25,078 nucleotides of DNA from Desulfobacterales bacterium S5133MH16 (GTDB taxonomy: Bacteria > Desulfobacterota > Desulfobacteria > Desulfobacterales > UBA11574). The notes below the pieces were generated by a model. The model was not told where the DNA came from and made no database searches. It saw only the letters and a list, made by a program, of their open reading frames with translations. The position numbers and the translations under genes are program-made. Position 1 is the first letter of the stretch; the number at the start of each line of letters is the position of its first letter. The stretch is taken from contig MAXL01000040.1 of the NCBI GenBank assembly GCA_001751005.1, positions 1 through 25,078 on the forward strand, written 5' to 3'. Shown here piece after piece: positions 15,197-22,335 of this stretch.

Positions 15197-15225
15197 CTCA
15201 TATCAAATTGTATCAAAGCGGTCAA
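15197..15225 (-). promoter_or_regulatory. Probable sigma-70 promoter for tRNA-Ala
   Basis: TTGACC (15225-15220), 17-bp spacer, TATGAG (15202-15197) on the minus strand, ending 16 bp before the tRNA 5' end. It may also serve the his genes downstream. Confidence 0.5.
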
Positions 15226-15335
15226 TTTAAAAAAGTTATTCATAATATTTTGACCTTTTCAAAACTTGCATTATTGTTCTATAAAAATTAAGAAGTTTAT
15301 GTTATCAATTTTGGTTTTCATAAAAAAGGAAATTT

Positions 15336-17066
15336 ATGACACATAAGATTATATTAAATGATGCCTTTAAGCGGTTCACCCTGGACCAGGATAAAATATT
15401 TTCACCTGGAGAAACAGTCAGAAGATTCAAGGAAAAATTAAAAAAGGTTAATCTTGACATCCTTGAATACACCGTAAGAATCGATAATGGAAGATTAGGT
15501 ATTCCGGTCTATTTCAGTAGCTGCGGTAAGGATGCAATTAAAATCATCGGAACAAAAAAACAGATGGGCAAAGGGGCTACTCCCCAACAAGCTGAAGCCA
15601 GTGCGGTAATGGAACTTGCCGAAAGATACAGTTTTTTTAGCTTCTGTAAAGATCCAAAAAACTTTTTCATTGAAAAATACCGCAACATAAAAGACAGAGC
15701 CATTTCTTTTGAGATGATCGCCCGGTCCGTCAACGATGATTCGGATGATCTGGAAATATCCAGAAAGATATTTGAGGACCTGCCCTTAAAATGGACCCAG
15801 GCCTTCAATCTGACCCGGAATCAAGAGGTGGCAATTCCTTTTAACTGGTTTTTCACTATAAATGAGTTCAACGGTCCATCGGCCGGCAATTGCGTGGAGG
15901 AAGCCATAAGTCAGGGTATCTGCGAAATTGTTGAACGGCACGTATCTTCCATAATCAGCCGAAACAGCCTGAAAGTACCGGCAATTAATGCGGATTCAGC
16001 CACAGACCCGATGGTTGTGCAAATGATACAAAAATTCAGAAATAACGGGATAAAATTCTATCTTTCAGATTTTTCTCTGGACATGGGCATCCCTTCTGTC
16101 GGTGTGCTGGCTTATGATCCTTTAAACTTCCCGGACAAGAGTGAAATCGTTTGGACAGCCGGAACAACACCCGATCCGCAAAAGGCCTTAAGTCGCGCCC
16201 TTACAGAAGTGGCCCAGCTTGCCGGTGATTTTAATACGGGTTCCAACTATGAGGCCAGCGGCCTTCCCAAATTTACTAAAGTGGAAGACGCCGATTTTAT
16301 AATCAACCTGGGCAAAGAAGTAGATATCAACACTCTTTCTGATCTTTCGAACGAAAATATTAAGGTCGAGGTTCAAAACTTAATATCTGCTCTTTCAAAA
16401 AAAGGTATGGAAGTCATTGTCGTGGACACAATGCATTCTTTACTTGAAATACCGGCTTGTTATACCATTATACCCGGGGCACATTTCAGAGAGCGTGCCC
16501 TTGGAACCAGTGTAGGGATGTTTGCTGCCAAAATTATCACTGAAAACAAAAATCCGGACATGGCCATTCATGAGCTTAGAAAGATAGAAAAAATGCTTCC
16601 GGGCAAATATTACATCAAATTTTATTTGGGTTCATGCCACCTCGCTCTTAATGATCCGGCAACAGCGCTCGGCTATTTCAACCGGGCTCTGGAACTTGAT
16701 CCCACAGAACAGGACATCCCCAGTATTTATTCCTACATGGGTGTCTGCCTCAAAGAAATGGGGGAATACCGCAGGGCCATTGCAGTATTAAAACATGCGG
16801 AAAAGTATGACAAAGAAAGGACAGATATCTATAACCTAATGGGATTCAGCCATTTCAAACTCAAAGAGCATGAAAAGGCCATCGCATGTTTCAAAAAGGT
16901 TCTTCAGCTTGACCCGGGTTCAGCGATCGATTATGCCAACATTGCTTCAAATTATCGGGATATGGGCCAAAAAGGAAAAGCCATACAATATTATGAGATG
17001 GCCTTGGCCATGGATCCCAAAATAGAGTTTGCGAAAGATGGTCTGATCAAGCTGCGGCAGAACTAA
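15336..17066 (+). CDS. YcaO-domain protein fused to TPR repeats
   Basis: The 576-residue product has an ATP-dependent YcaO domain at about 45-400. The three acidic motifs expected for ATP/Mg binding are present: EASAVMELAERYSF (E87, E93, R97), NCVEEAISQGICEIVERH (185-202) and SRALTEVAQ (286-294). YcaO enzymes activate a backbone amide to form azolines or thioamides, or assist RimO-type methylthiolation. Residues about 405-576 are about four TPR units (for example LGYFNRALELDP, AIACFKKVLQLDP, AIQYYEMALAMDP), likely for binding a protein partner. AAGGA precedes the ATG. It is one of only two plus-strand genes; no precursor peptide, TfuA, dehydrogenase or peptidase is adjacent. A protein-modifying role is inference; the substrate is unknown. 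Confidence 0.9.
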   Translation: MTHKIILNDAFKRFTLDQDKIFSPGETVRRFKEKLKKVNLDILEYTVRIDNGRLGIPVYFSSCGKDAIKIIGTKKQMGKGATPQQAEASAVMELAERYSFFSFCKDPKNFFIEKYRNIKDRAISFEMIARSVNDDSDDLEISRKIFEDLPLKWTQAFNLTRNQEVAIPFNWFFTINEFNGPSAGNCVEEAISQGICEIVERHVSSIISRNSLKVPAINADSATDPMVVQMIQKFRNNGIKFYLSDFSLDMGIPSVGVLAYDPLNFPDKSEIVWTAGTTPDPQKALSRALTEVAQLAGDFNTGSNYEASGLPKFTKVEDADFIINLGKEVDINTLSDLSNENIKVEVQNLISALSKKGMEVIVVDTMHSLLEIPACYTIIPGAHFRERALGTSVGMFAAKIITENKNPDMAIHELRKIEKMLPGKYYIKFYLGSCHLALNDPATALGYFNRALELDPTEQDIPSIYSYMGVCLKEMGEYRRAIAVLKHAEKYDKERTDIYNLMGFSHFKLKEHEKAIACFKKVLQLDPGSAIDYANIASNYRDMGQKGKAIQYYEMALAMDPKIEFAKDGLIKLRQN

Positions 17067-17096
17067 CCCGAATTGCGATTGGTTATCCAGACAGCC

Positions 17097-17516
17097 TCAT
17101 TTGTCGTTGTCGGGCGTGCGTTCACGCGTCTCCCACCACGCCTTGCCGTAATTGACAAAAAGCTGCTCGCCTGCAGAAACACCCTTTATCGTATGAAAAA
17201 CGATCAAGTCTCGCTCCGTATCGTGCCAATATTCGGTATTGTGTTCGTCGGCGTGATTGAAAATACTTCCCCACCCCAAAGGAAGCGAGTAGTGTTCGGA
17301 CTCCTCTCCCGAAGCGTCATGCTCCGGCTCAAGAGCATAAACGTAGTCATCTAAAATACCCGAGCAATCTTCTGCTCTGATACGCAAGTGATGGCATTCT
17401 TCCAGTGTTGTGTCGGCCGGAACATATTCGGTTGCGAAAACGCCGTTGCCGTATTTACAGGGCGCTACAACCAGATCGGGATGTCTAAAAAATGGTTGAG
17501 ATGAGAATTTGCTCAT
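17097..17516 (-). CDS. Small SET-domain protein (predicted lysine methyltransferase)
   Basis: The 139 residues are essentially only a SET domain: GNGVFATEYVPADTTLEE at the start (SET motif I), WGSIFNHADEHNTEY with the NH SAM-binding pair (N87, H88), and GVSAGEQLFVNYG with the catalytic Tyr (Y123). It would transfer a methyl group from SAM to a lysine of a protein. No target-recognition domain is present. It starts 32 nt after the ParA gene on the same strand, so the two are probably one transcript. A purine-rich AGGA lies unusually close (about 4 nt) to the ATG. Local GC appears higher than in neighbouring genes, a possible sign of transfer. Confidence 0.88.
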   Translation of the reverse strand: MSKFSSQPFFRHPDLVVAPCKYGNGVFATEYVPADTTLEECHHLRIRAEDCSGILDDYVYALEPEHDASGEESEHYSLPLGWGSIFNHADEHNTEYWHDTERDLIVFHTIKGVSAGEQLFVNYGKAWWETRERTPDNDK

Positions 17517-17548
17517 ATTTCCTGTCCGGTGTGTAATCGTGGGTAAAA

Positions 17549-18343
17549 TTAAATTTTATTGCGGTGTGTCAGCAATTCATTGGCAAGGCTCGTATAATCT
17601 GTTGAACCGTAACTGCTCTTTCTGTAAAAAATCACGGGCTTGCTAACATCAGCACTTTCCGCAATCGTTGTATTAACCCTTATTACTGTATCTAAAAGCA
17701 AATCCGTATACCTTTCATCATTTTTCAGCTTCTCCAAAATGTTATGGCTTACCCGTGTTCGGGAGTCAAACAATGTCGCAACAATACCGGTTATACTCAG
17801 ATCCGGGTTAATATTCTCCTTGACGGCAAAAATAGTGTCAAAGAGTCCATCCAGTGCGGCATAAGCATAGGGATGGGTCTGGCACGGTATAAGAACCTCT
17901 TTTGCATAGGCTAATACATTGACGGTCAAAAGGGAAAGACTGGGTGGCGTATCCAGGAGTATAAAATCATATTCTCCGGAAATGCTTTCAAGGCCTTCTT
18001 TCAACCGGTTTTCCCTTCCAGCCTCGTCAATCAGTTCTACCTCCGCCCCGGCAAGGTCCACATGTGACGGTACAAGATCAAGGCCCTTCCATTTTGTCGG
18101 AACAATCACATCGGTTGCCGTAATCGATTCATTTTCTTTTATGAGGTCGTATACCGTCGGCATTCCGGCTTCGATATCAACACCCAGTCCCCGGGTCGCA
18201 TTAAACTGCGGATCCATGTCCACAACAAGAACCGCTTTCCCCTCCCTGCAAAAAGCTGCTCCAAGATTTACCACCGTAACGGTTTTCCCAACGCCACCCT
18301 TTTCATTTGCAACGGCGATGATTCTGGTCTTCTTATCACCCAT
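17549..18343 (-). CDS. ParA/Soj-family ATPase (orphan)
   Basis: About 264 residues. The deviant Walker A KGGVGKT with the signature lysine (K15) is followed by the A' motif VVDMDPQFN and Walker B DFILLDTPPSLS, defining a ParA/MinD-type dimerising ATPase. ParA proteins position DNA or protein cargo by ATP-dependent binding to nonspecific DNA. There is no HTH extension (small type Ib/Soj form). No ParB, parS-like site or partner with ParB features is nearby, so a cargo-positioning or regulatory role is as likely as chromosome partition. The start is the ATG at 18343 with GGGAGG 9 nt upstream; the GTG at 18352 abuts that site. A SET-domain gene follows. Confidence 0.92.
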   Translation of the reverse strand: MGDKKTRIIAVANEKGGVGKTVTVVNLGAAFCREGKAVLVVDMDPQFNATRGLGVDIEAGMPTVYDLIKENESITATDVIVPTKWKGLDLVPSHVDLAGAEVELIDEAGRENRLKEGLESISGEYDFILLDTPPSLSLLTVNVLAYAKEVLIPCQTHPYAYAALDGLFDTIFAVKENINPDLSITGIVATLFDSRTRVSHNILEKLKNDERYTDLLLDTVIRVNTTIAESADVSKPVIFYRKSSYGSTDYTSLANELLTHRNKI

Positions 18344-18470
18344 AATTAACACCTCCCTTGTGAGTCATTAAGTCATTTAACATTGATCATTCGTTATTGA
18401 TTATTAGCAACTTTCCGTTCCTCACGATTAACTGATACATGTTATCCCTGCCCCAACTTCCGGCTTTTGA

Positions 18471-18635
18471 TTAAGGGTTCACGAAAAAATAAATTTACAA
18501 TTTTGGGAGTTGAGGCGCCCGGCCGGCAAGGCACGAAAACTTAAGGAATATCAAGCATATTTCAAGTTTTCGTAACGCAGCCAGTCGGGATGCATCGGTA
18601 TCCAAAATGTGAAGTTGTTTTTGAGTGAGCCCTAA
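18471..18635. repeat. Palindromic intergenic element D
   Basis: Left end AGGGTTCACGAAAAAATAAA and right end (reverse complement) AGGGCTCACTCAAAAACAAC match, as do ACAATTTTGG and ACATTTTGG a little further in. The centre is a perfect 9-bp stem CGAAAACTT (18534-18542) / AAGTTTTCG (18564-18572). On the minus strand CTGCGTTACG and TTTTCGTGCCTTG resemble parts of elements A-C. The right end overlaps the stop codon of the dynamin-like gene. Confidence 0.8.
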
Positions 18636-20884
18636 GCATCGGTTAATCCGTTTGACGCAATCTTTTCTCTTATTATATTTATCCTGCCGTCGATTCCCAT
18701 TGAAGTCTGTTCCATGTCTTTCAGGATTTCAGATGCCCGTTGCTTGTTAATCAGCTTGTTGTTTATCAGTTCGACGATATCTGAAAGATCTGTACCATAA
18801 ACCTGAAAGCGATCGATTAACGTTTCGTAAAGGCTATTTGATGCTGCTTCAATAAGTTTATATATATATTGAAATTTTAAGTTCTCCTGGTAGTCCTTGA
18901 AATGAAAAACCACCGATTTTTCTGTTTCACGCTTCATACGCAATACACCATCCTTCAATGCCAGCACTTCCTGTTCGTTCTTAGTTTGAAGAGGTTTTTT
19001 TAATATTTTTTTAAAAAACTTAAGAACGGTATAAAACCCGAGACGTATGACTGCTTCGGTTTTTATCTTTGCCGTATAATTCATGGACGCAACTGCCGGA
19101 GGAAACGCTAATCCGGTTATACTTTTTATCGAGTCTATGTCAGGCAATCCGATTTTTTCCTGGTTCTTTCGAGAACTGTTGATCCCAAAATTTCCCATCA
19201 TCTTATTATATTCAATGATAGCATCCTGTACCATGACATCGAATGAAGTGCTGATGGAATCCAGATATTCATTGATCCGCATTTCCTTTTCCCTGACAAA
19301 ATGGATTACTTCGGGATTTATTGTTTCGGCCATATAAGTGTCAAACGCCTGCTTGAACTCCTGAAAAACCAGATATAGGGTGTTTGAAAAACCGGCTGCT
19401 TTAAGGTTTTCTTCATATTTTTGATAGGGTACGGCATAGCTTCTGACAAATTCAACAATATCGCTTAGCAGATCTCCGGATCGGACGTCAAAATAACGAT
19501 CAATATCTGATTTTAACTCGCGCTTTATCTTTTGAATGGAGCCGTCAAGCGTATTTTTTATCATCGACTTTATCTTGTTCATCCTTATCTGATTGTGTTT
19601 TATTTTTTCAATGACTTCATTTGCACTATCGGCATCTCTGGCAAGAATATTCTGATTGACTGAAATCCAATGAGATATCCCCGATAAAATCACACTCAGA
19701 CGTTCGAGATGATTTTTCAAAAGCAGAGAACAACTGTTCCGGGTAAGTTTATTATAAAACATTGATTCAAAACGATCTGTTTCCCGGTCTGAAAAAGCTG
19801 CAATTTCCTTTTCTTTTTCCCATTGCTCCAGTCTCAGCCTATCTTTTTGTGACAGGTTTCCATTTCGCACTTTGAAAAGGTTAAAAAGCGCTGATATTGA
19901 ATAAATCTCGGGATCCGGTTTTATTATTGAAAGCTCCTCTTTTATTTTTTCAACCAGAGCATAAAGGTCGTTGATCGATTCATGCTCGCTGAAATCACAA
20001 TTTATAACAAACAAGATGTTATCCATAATCCCCATTTTTTTTATTATGGATAAAAATTTAAGGTCGGCCTCCCGAAGTCCTGTTCTGCTGCTAACCACAT
20101 ATATAATAAGATGCGTCAAGAGCAAATAATCCTGGATCATGGCAAGATGCAGAGGATTGGGGGAGTCGCTTCCCTGGCAGTCGGCAATTTCTATATTGGA
20201 GTCAATGTTTCCCGAATCGATTTCCAGTTGAATATCCCTAAGATAGACCGCCATAGATCCATCACCCACAAAAGCCCAGTGTTCTGTAAACCTGTTGTCC
20301 TCATATTCACTTGTCGTAGTATCTGAGGAAATCATGTCTTTTATCTTTTCATATCCTTTAATGTATGAGCTCAGAAGAACACTGTTAAGATTGCGGGTAT
20401 AATTGGTAAATAAATGTTCTGTGCCCAGAGAGGATAATGCCTTCTGAAGATCAATTCGCTCGCCTTTTCGCCTGATGTCGAATCTGTTCTTTTCCGTACG
20501 CCAGTCTGCAGATGGAAACAGAACCAGAGCCTGATCTATCTCGGAATTAACCTCGTCCCAGGATTTAAACAAAAGTTTTGCGTTAAGCTGTTTTCCGCTG
20601 CGCACTCGTGTAATAATCGATGTAACAACTCCTGCTCCCCGTTTTAAATAATCGCCCTTGAAAAGTGAATTTATAAATGTGCTCTTACCGGATTTAATGG
20701 TACCCACAACAGCAATGCGAATAATTTGTTCCGACATCTGTTTATAAATACTGCTGCATGTTTTTTGCCAATCTGCAAAGGAATCATCAGGCATCCCGGT
20801 TATGGATCCGGCATCAGAAAAAAGGGCCAAGATATCCTGATTTATCTGTAAAAGTTGTTTTTTTAGTGAGTTAAATGTATCCAT
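18632..20884 (-). CDS. Bacterial dynamin-like GTPase
   Basis: The 750-residue product has a dynamin-type GTPase domain: G1 GTIKSGKS (61-68), G2 Thr in AGVVTSI (T88), G3 ADCQG (234-238) and a G4-like NCDF (295-298, with Cys where Lys is usual). The rest is largely helical with coiled-coil stretches, as in the stalk of bacterial dynamin-like proteins. A short hydrophobic segment (ITGLAFPPAVASM, about 590-602) could be a membrane paddle. These proteins bind and remodel membranes; roles in membrane repair, fission and phage resistance are known for some. It is single, not the usual tandem pair. A good promoter is at 20960-20988. The stop codon lies inside repeat D. Confidence 0.9.
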   Translation of the reverse strand: MDTFNSLKKQLLQINQDILALFSDAGSITGMPDDSFADWQKTCSSIYKQMSEQIIRIAVVGTIKSGKSTFINSLFKGDYLKRGAGVVTSIITRVRSGKQLNAKLLFKSWDEVNSEIDQALVLFPSADWRTEKNRFDIRRKGERIDLQKALSSLGTEHLFTNYTRNLNSVLLSSYIKGYEKIKDMISSDTTTSEYEDNRFTEHWAFVGDGSMAVYLRDIQLEIDSGNIDSNIEIADCQGSDSPNPLHLAMIQDYLLLTHLIIYVVSSRTGLREADLKFLSIIKKMGIMDNILFVINCDFSEHESINDLYALVEKIKEELSIIKPDPEIYSISALFNLFKVRNGNLSQKDRLRLEQWEKEKEIAAFSDRETDRFESMFYNKLTRNSCSLLLKNHLERLSVILSGISHWISVNQNILARDADSANEVIEKIKHNQIRMNKIKSMIKNTLDGSIQKIKRELKSDIDRYFDVRSGDLLSDIVEFVRSYAVPYQKYEENLKAAGFSNTLYLVFQEFKQAFDTYMAETINPEVIHFVREKEMRINEYLDSISTSFDVMVQDAIIEYNKMMGNFGINSSRKNQEKIGLPDIDSIKSITGLAFPPAVASMNYTAKIKTEAVIRLGFYTVLKFFKKILKKPLQTKNEQEVLALKDGVLRMKRETEKSVVFHFKDYQENLKFQYIYKLIEAASNSLYETLIDRFQVYGTDLSDIVELINNKLINKQRASEILKDMEQTSMGIDGRINIIREKIASNGLTDA

Positions 20885-20959
20885 TTCAAGTGTAGCTTTA
20901 TATTTTGATAAAACAGTTGCAACGTTGAATAAAAAAAACGGCCCTGACGTTGGCGCTGT

Positions 20960-20988
20960 TTATTACAATGTATTAATTTAATTGTCAA
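20960..20988 (-). promoter_or_regulatory. Sigma-70 promoter for the dynamin-like gene
   Basis: TTGACA (20988-20983), a 17-bp spacer and TAATAA (20965-20960) on the minus strand. The predicted transcript has a leader of about 70 nt before the ATG at 20884, which has no strong Shine-Dalgarno. Confidence 0.6.
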
Positions 20989-21011
20989 AGCGATTTATTT
21001 TTACCTAAGTT

Positions 21012-21154
21012 GAACAACTTTTTGTCACTATATGTGTTGGGATCTTGATGCATAATGATTCGCGAAAACCGCAGGCATACTCGTGGATATGTCGAGGATT
21101 TTCGCGGGTTCTTGATGCACAAGAAATCAGTGCAAATCGAATAAAAAGTCGCTC
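21012..21154. repeat. Palindromic intergenic element E
   Basis: The centre is CGCGAAAA (21061-21068) pairing with TTTTCGCG (21099-21106), with an inner CTCG/CGAG stem. TCTTGATGCA is repeated directly on both sides (21043-21052 and 21110-21119). Weaker outer complementarity links GAACAACTTTTT and AAAAAGTCGCTC. On the minus strand AATCCTCGACATATC and ATGCCTGCGGTT nearly match AATCCTCGAAATATC and ATGTCTGCGGTT of element A. With the dynamin-gene promoter it fills most of the 399-bp gap 20885-21283. Confidence 0.75.
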
Positions 21155-21179
21155 AATAAAAACAGAGTAACATACCACC

Positions 21180-21208
21180 TTGTAAAATTTAAGTTTTCAT
21201 GTTATAAG
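21180..21208 (+). promoter_or_regulatory. Probable promoter for the Cys-rich microprotein
   Basis: TTGTAA (21180-21185), a 17-bp spacer and TATAAG (21203-21208) preceded by TGT, an extended -10. It is followed by a leader of about 70 nt to the ATG at 21284. Confidence 0.5.
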
Positions 21209-21283
21209 TTTATTGTTCCCAGATTCATAAGGAACCGTCCGTTTTTTAGGATAAAAAATAAATAATCAAGGAAAAATTGGTCT

Positions 21284-21433
21284 ATGTCAGAAAAACATCC
21301 TGAATGTCCTCTGTATAATCCCTTAAACTGCAAAGAATATTATAATCCCAAACTCTGTGCATTTGTAAAGAAAGACAAAATCTGTCTTAAAAAAAAGAAA
21401 ACAAAAAAACAACGCAAAACAAAAATAGAATAG
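21284..21433 (+). CDS. 49-residue Cys-rich basic microprotein
   Basis: ATG at 21284 to TAG at 21433. The protein has four cysteines (C8, C16, C25, C34) spaced 8-9 residues apart in a pattern CPLYNPLNC, then YYNPKLCAF, then KDKICLKK, followed by a strongly basic lysine tail. The even Cys spacing and duplicated YNP motif suggest two small metal-binding or redox knuckles and a nucleic-acid- or ribosome-binding tail. AAGGA lies about 11 nt before the start and a promoter-like pair is at 21180-21208. No signal peptide. I recall similar short conserved proteins in Desulfobacterales but cannot verify. Function unknown. Confidence 0.7.
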   Translation: MSEKHPECPLYNPLNCKEYYNPKLCAFVKKDKICLKKKKTKKQRKTKIE

Positions 21434-21653
21434 ATGGTTTTGCTAATTTAAGTAAGCAACCCTGTCGCCGTCAGTACGAATATTTCATAAAAAATATCAA
21501 ACAAATTAAAAAATACGACAAATCAGGCTTGTGAATTATATGAAATAAAAAGGAATATGATAACAGCAGAGAATATATGCTAAAGGCTCAAAACTGAAGA
21601 CGGAGAGGAATAATGTGTTTTAAAAAATATTGACGATAAAAAAAGTGAATTAT

Positions 21654-22223
21654 CTATGCATGACCTGATGTAGCTAAAAGCATGGCCGGATCTACCCCTA
21701 CTTTTTTCATAGCCTCCTCCCATCTTGTTTCAATCGGTATATCAAATATAATTTCTTCAAACACAGGGGATGTCAGCCAGGCATTTTCCTTGATTTCTGA
21801 TTCCAACTGCCCCGGCCCCCAGCCTGCACATCCTAGTGCGATAATAAAAGTTTTCGGTCCTCTTCCCATTGCAACCGCTTCTAAGATATCTCTGGTGTTG
21901 CTCATTGCCAGAGTAGAAGTAATCATAAAACAACCCTCCCAGCCAAATGGGGGAGTATGAAGAACAAATATTTCACCCATATGAACCGGCCCGCCAATAT
22001 GGATTGGAATCGATTCTGAGGCAGAGGTAGATTCTATGTTAAGTTCATTAAAAATATCCTTGCCGGACAGTGAAGGATGAACCCTGTTTATAACAACTCC
22101 CACAGCTCCTGCCGGAGTATATTCGCAAATACACGTAACGGTTTGATAAAAATTCTGATCAAGCAATAACGGCATGGCCATTAAAAACTGTCCTTTAAAA
22201 GAAACCGGGGAACTATTCTCCAT
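21654..22223 (-). CDS. AlgH/YqgE family (UPF0301) protein
   Basis: About 189 residues. Family landmarks: GQFLMAMPLLLDQNFYQTV at the N-terminus, GAVGVVINRV, IHIGGPV, and the C-terminal ALGCAGWGPGQLESEIKENAWL block. UPF0301 proteins (YqgE, AlgH) have a compact alpha/beta fold; AlgH was tied to alginate control in Pseudomonas but the molecular activity is unknown. The start is taken as the ATG at 22223, with GGAG 6 nt upstream; ATG 22235 and TTG 22259 are alternatives. It is convergent with the Cys-rich microprotein. The 220-bp gap 21434-21653 shows no gene. Confidence 0.95.
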   Translation of the reverse strand: MENSSPVSFKGQFLMAMPLLLDQNFYQTVTCICEYTPAGAVGVVINRVHPSLSGKDIFNELNIESTSASESIPIHIGGPVHMGEIFVLHTPPFGWEGCFMITSTLAMSNTRDILEAVAMGRGPKTFIIALGCAGWGPGQLESEIKENAWLTSPVFEEIIFDIPIETRWEEAMKKVGVDPAMLLATSGHA

Positions 22224-22335
22224 ATTTTGCTCCATGGAATTTTTTCTGTTACGTATCAAAGTCTATTACAGAATACTTTTGTCTCCGGTTCTTGTCAACA
22301 ATACAAAAACACTCTTTTCTTTCGTCAAACAACAA

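Noticed and set aside
15336..18343. Possible RiPP biosynthetic cluster around the YcaO gene
   Set aside because: No precursor peptide, leader-binding protein, dehydrogenase, peptidase or exporter was found; the ParA and SET genes are convergent to it, not co-directional.
17549..18343. Plasmid or chromosome partition locus
   Set aside because: There is no ParB and no set of parS-like repeats nearby; only a single ParA.
21613..21633. Tiny frame after GGAGAGG near the AlgH gene (six codons)
   Set aside because: Despite a good Shine-Dalgarno-like sequence it ends after six codons and has no attenuator structure after it.
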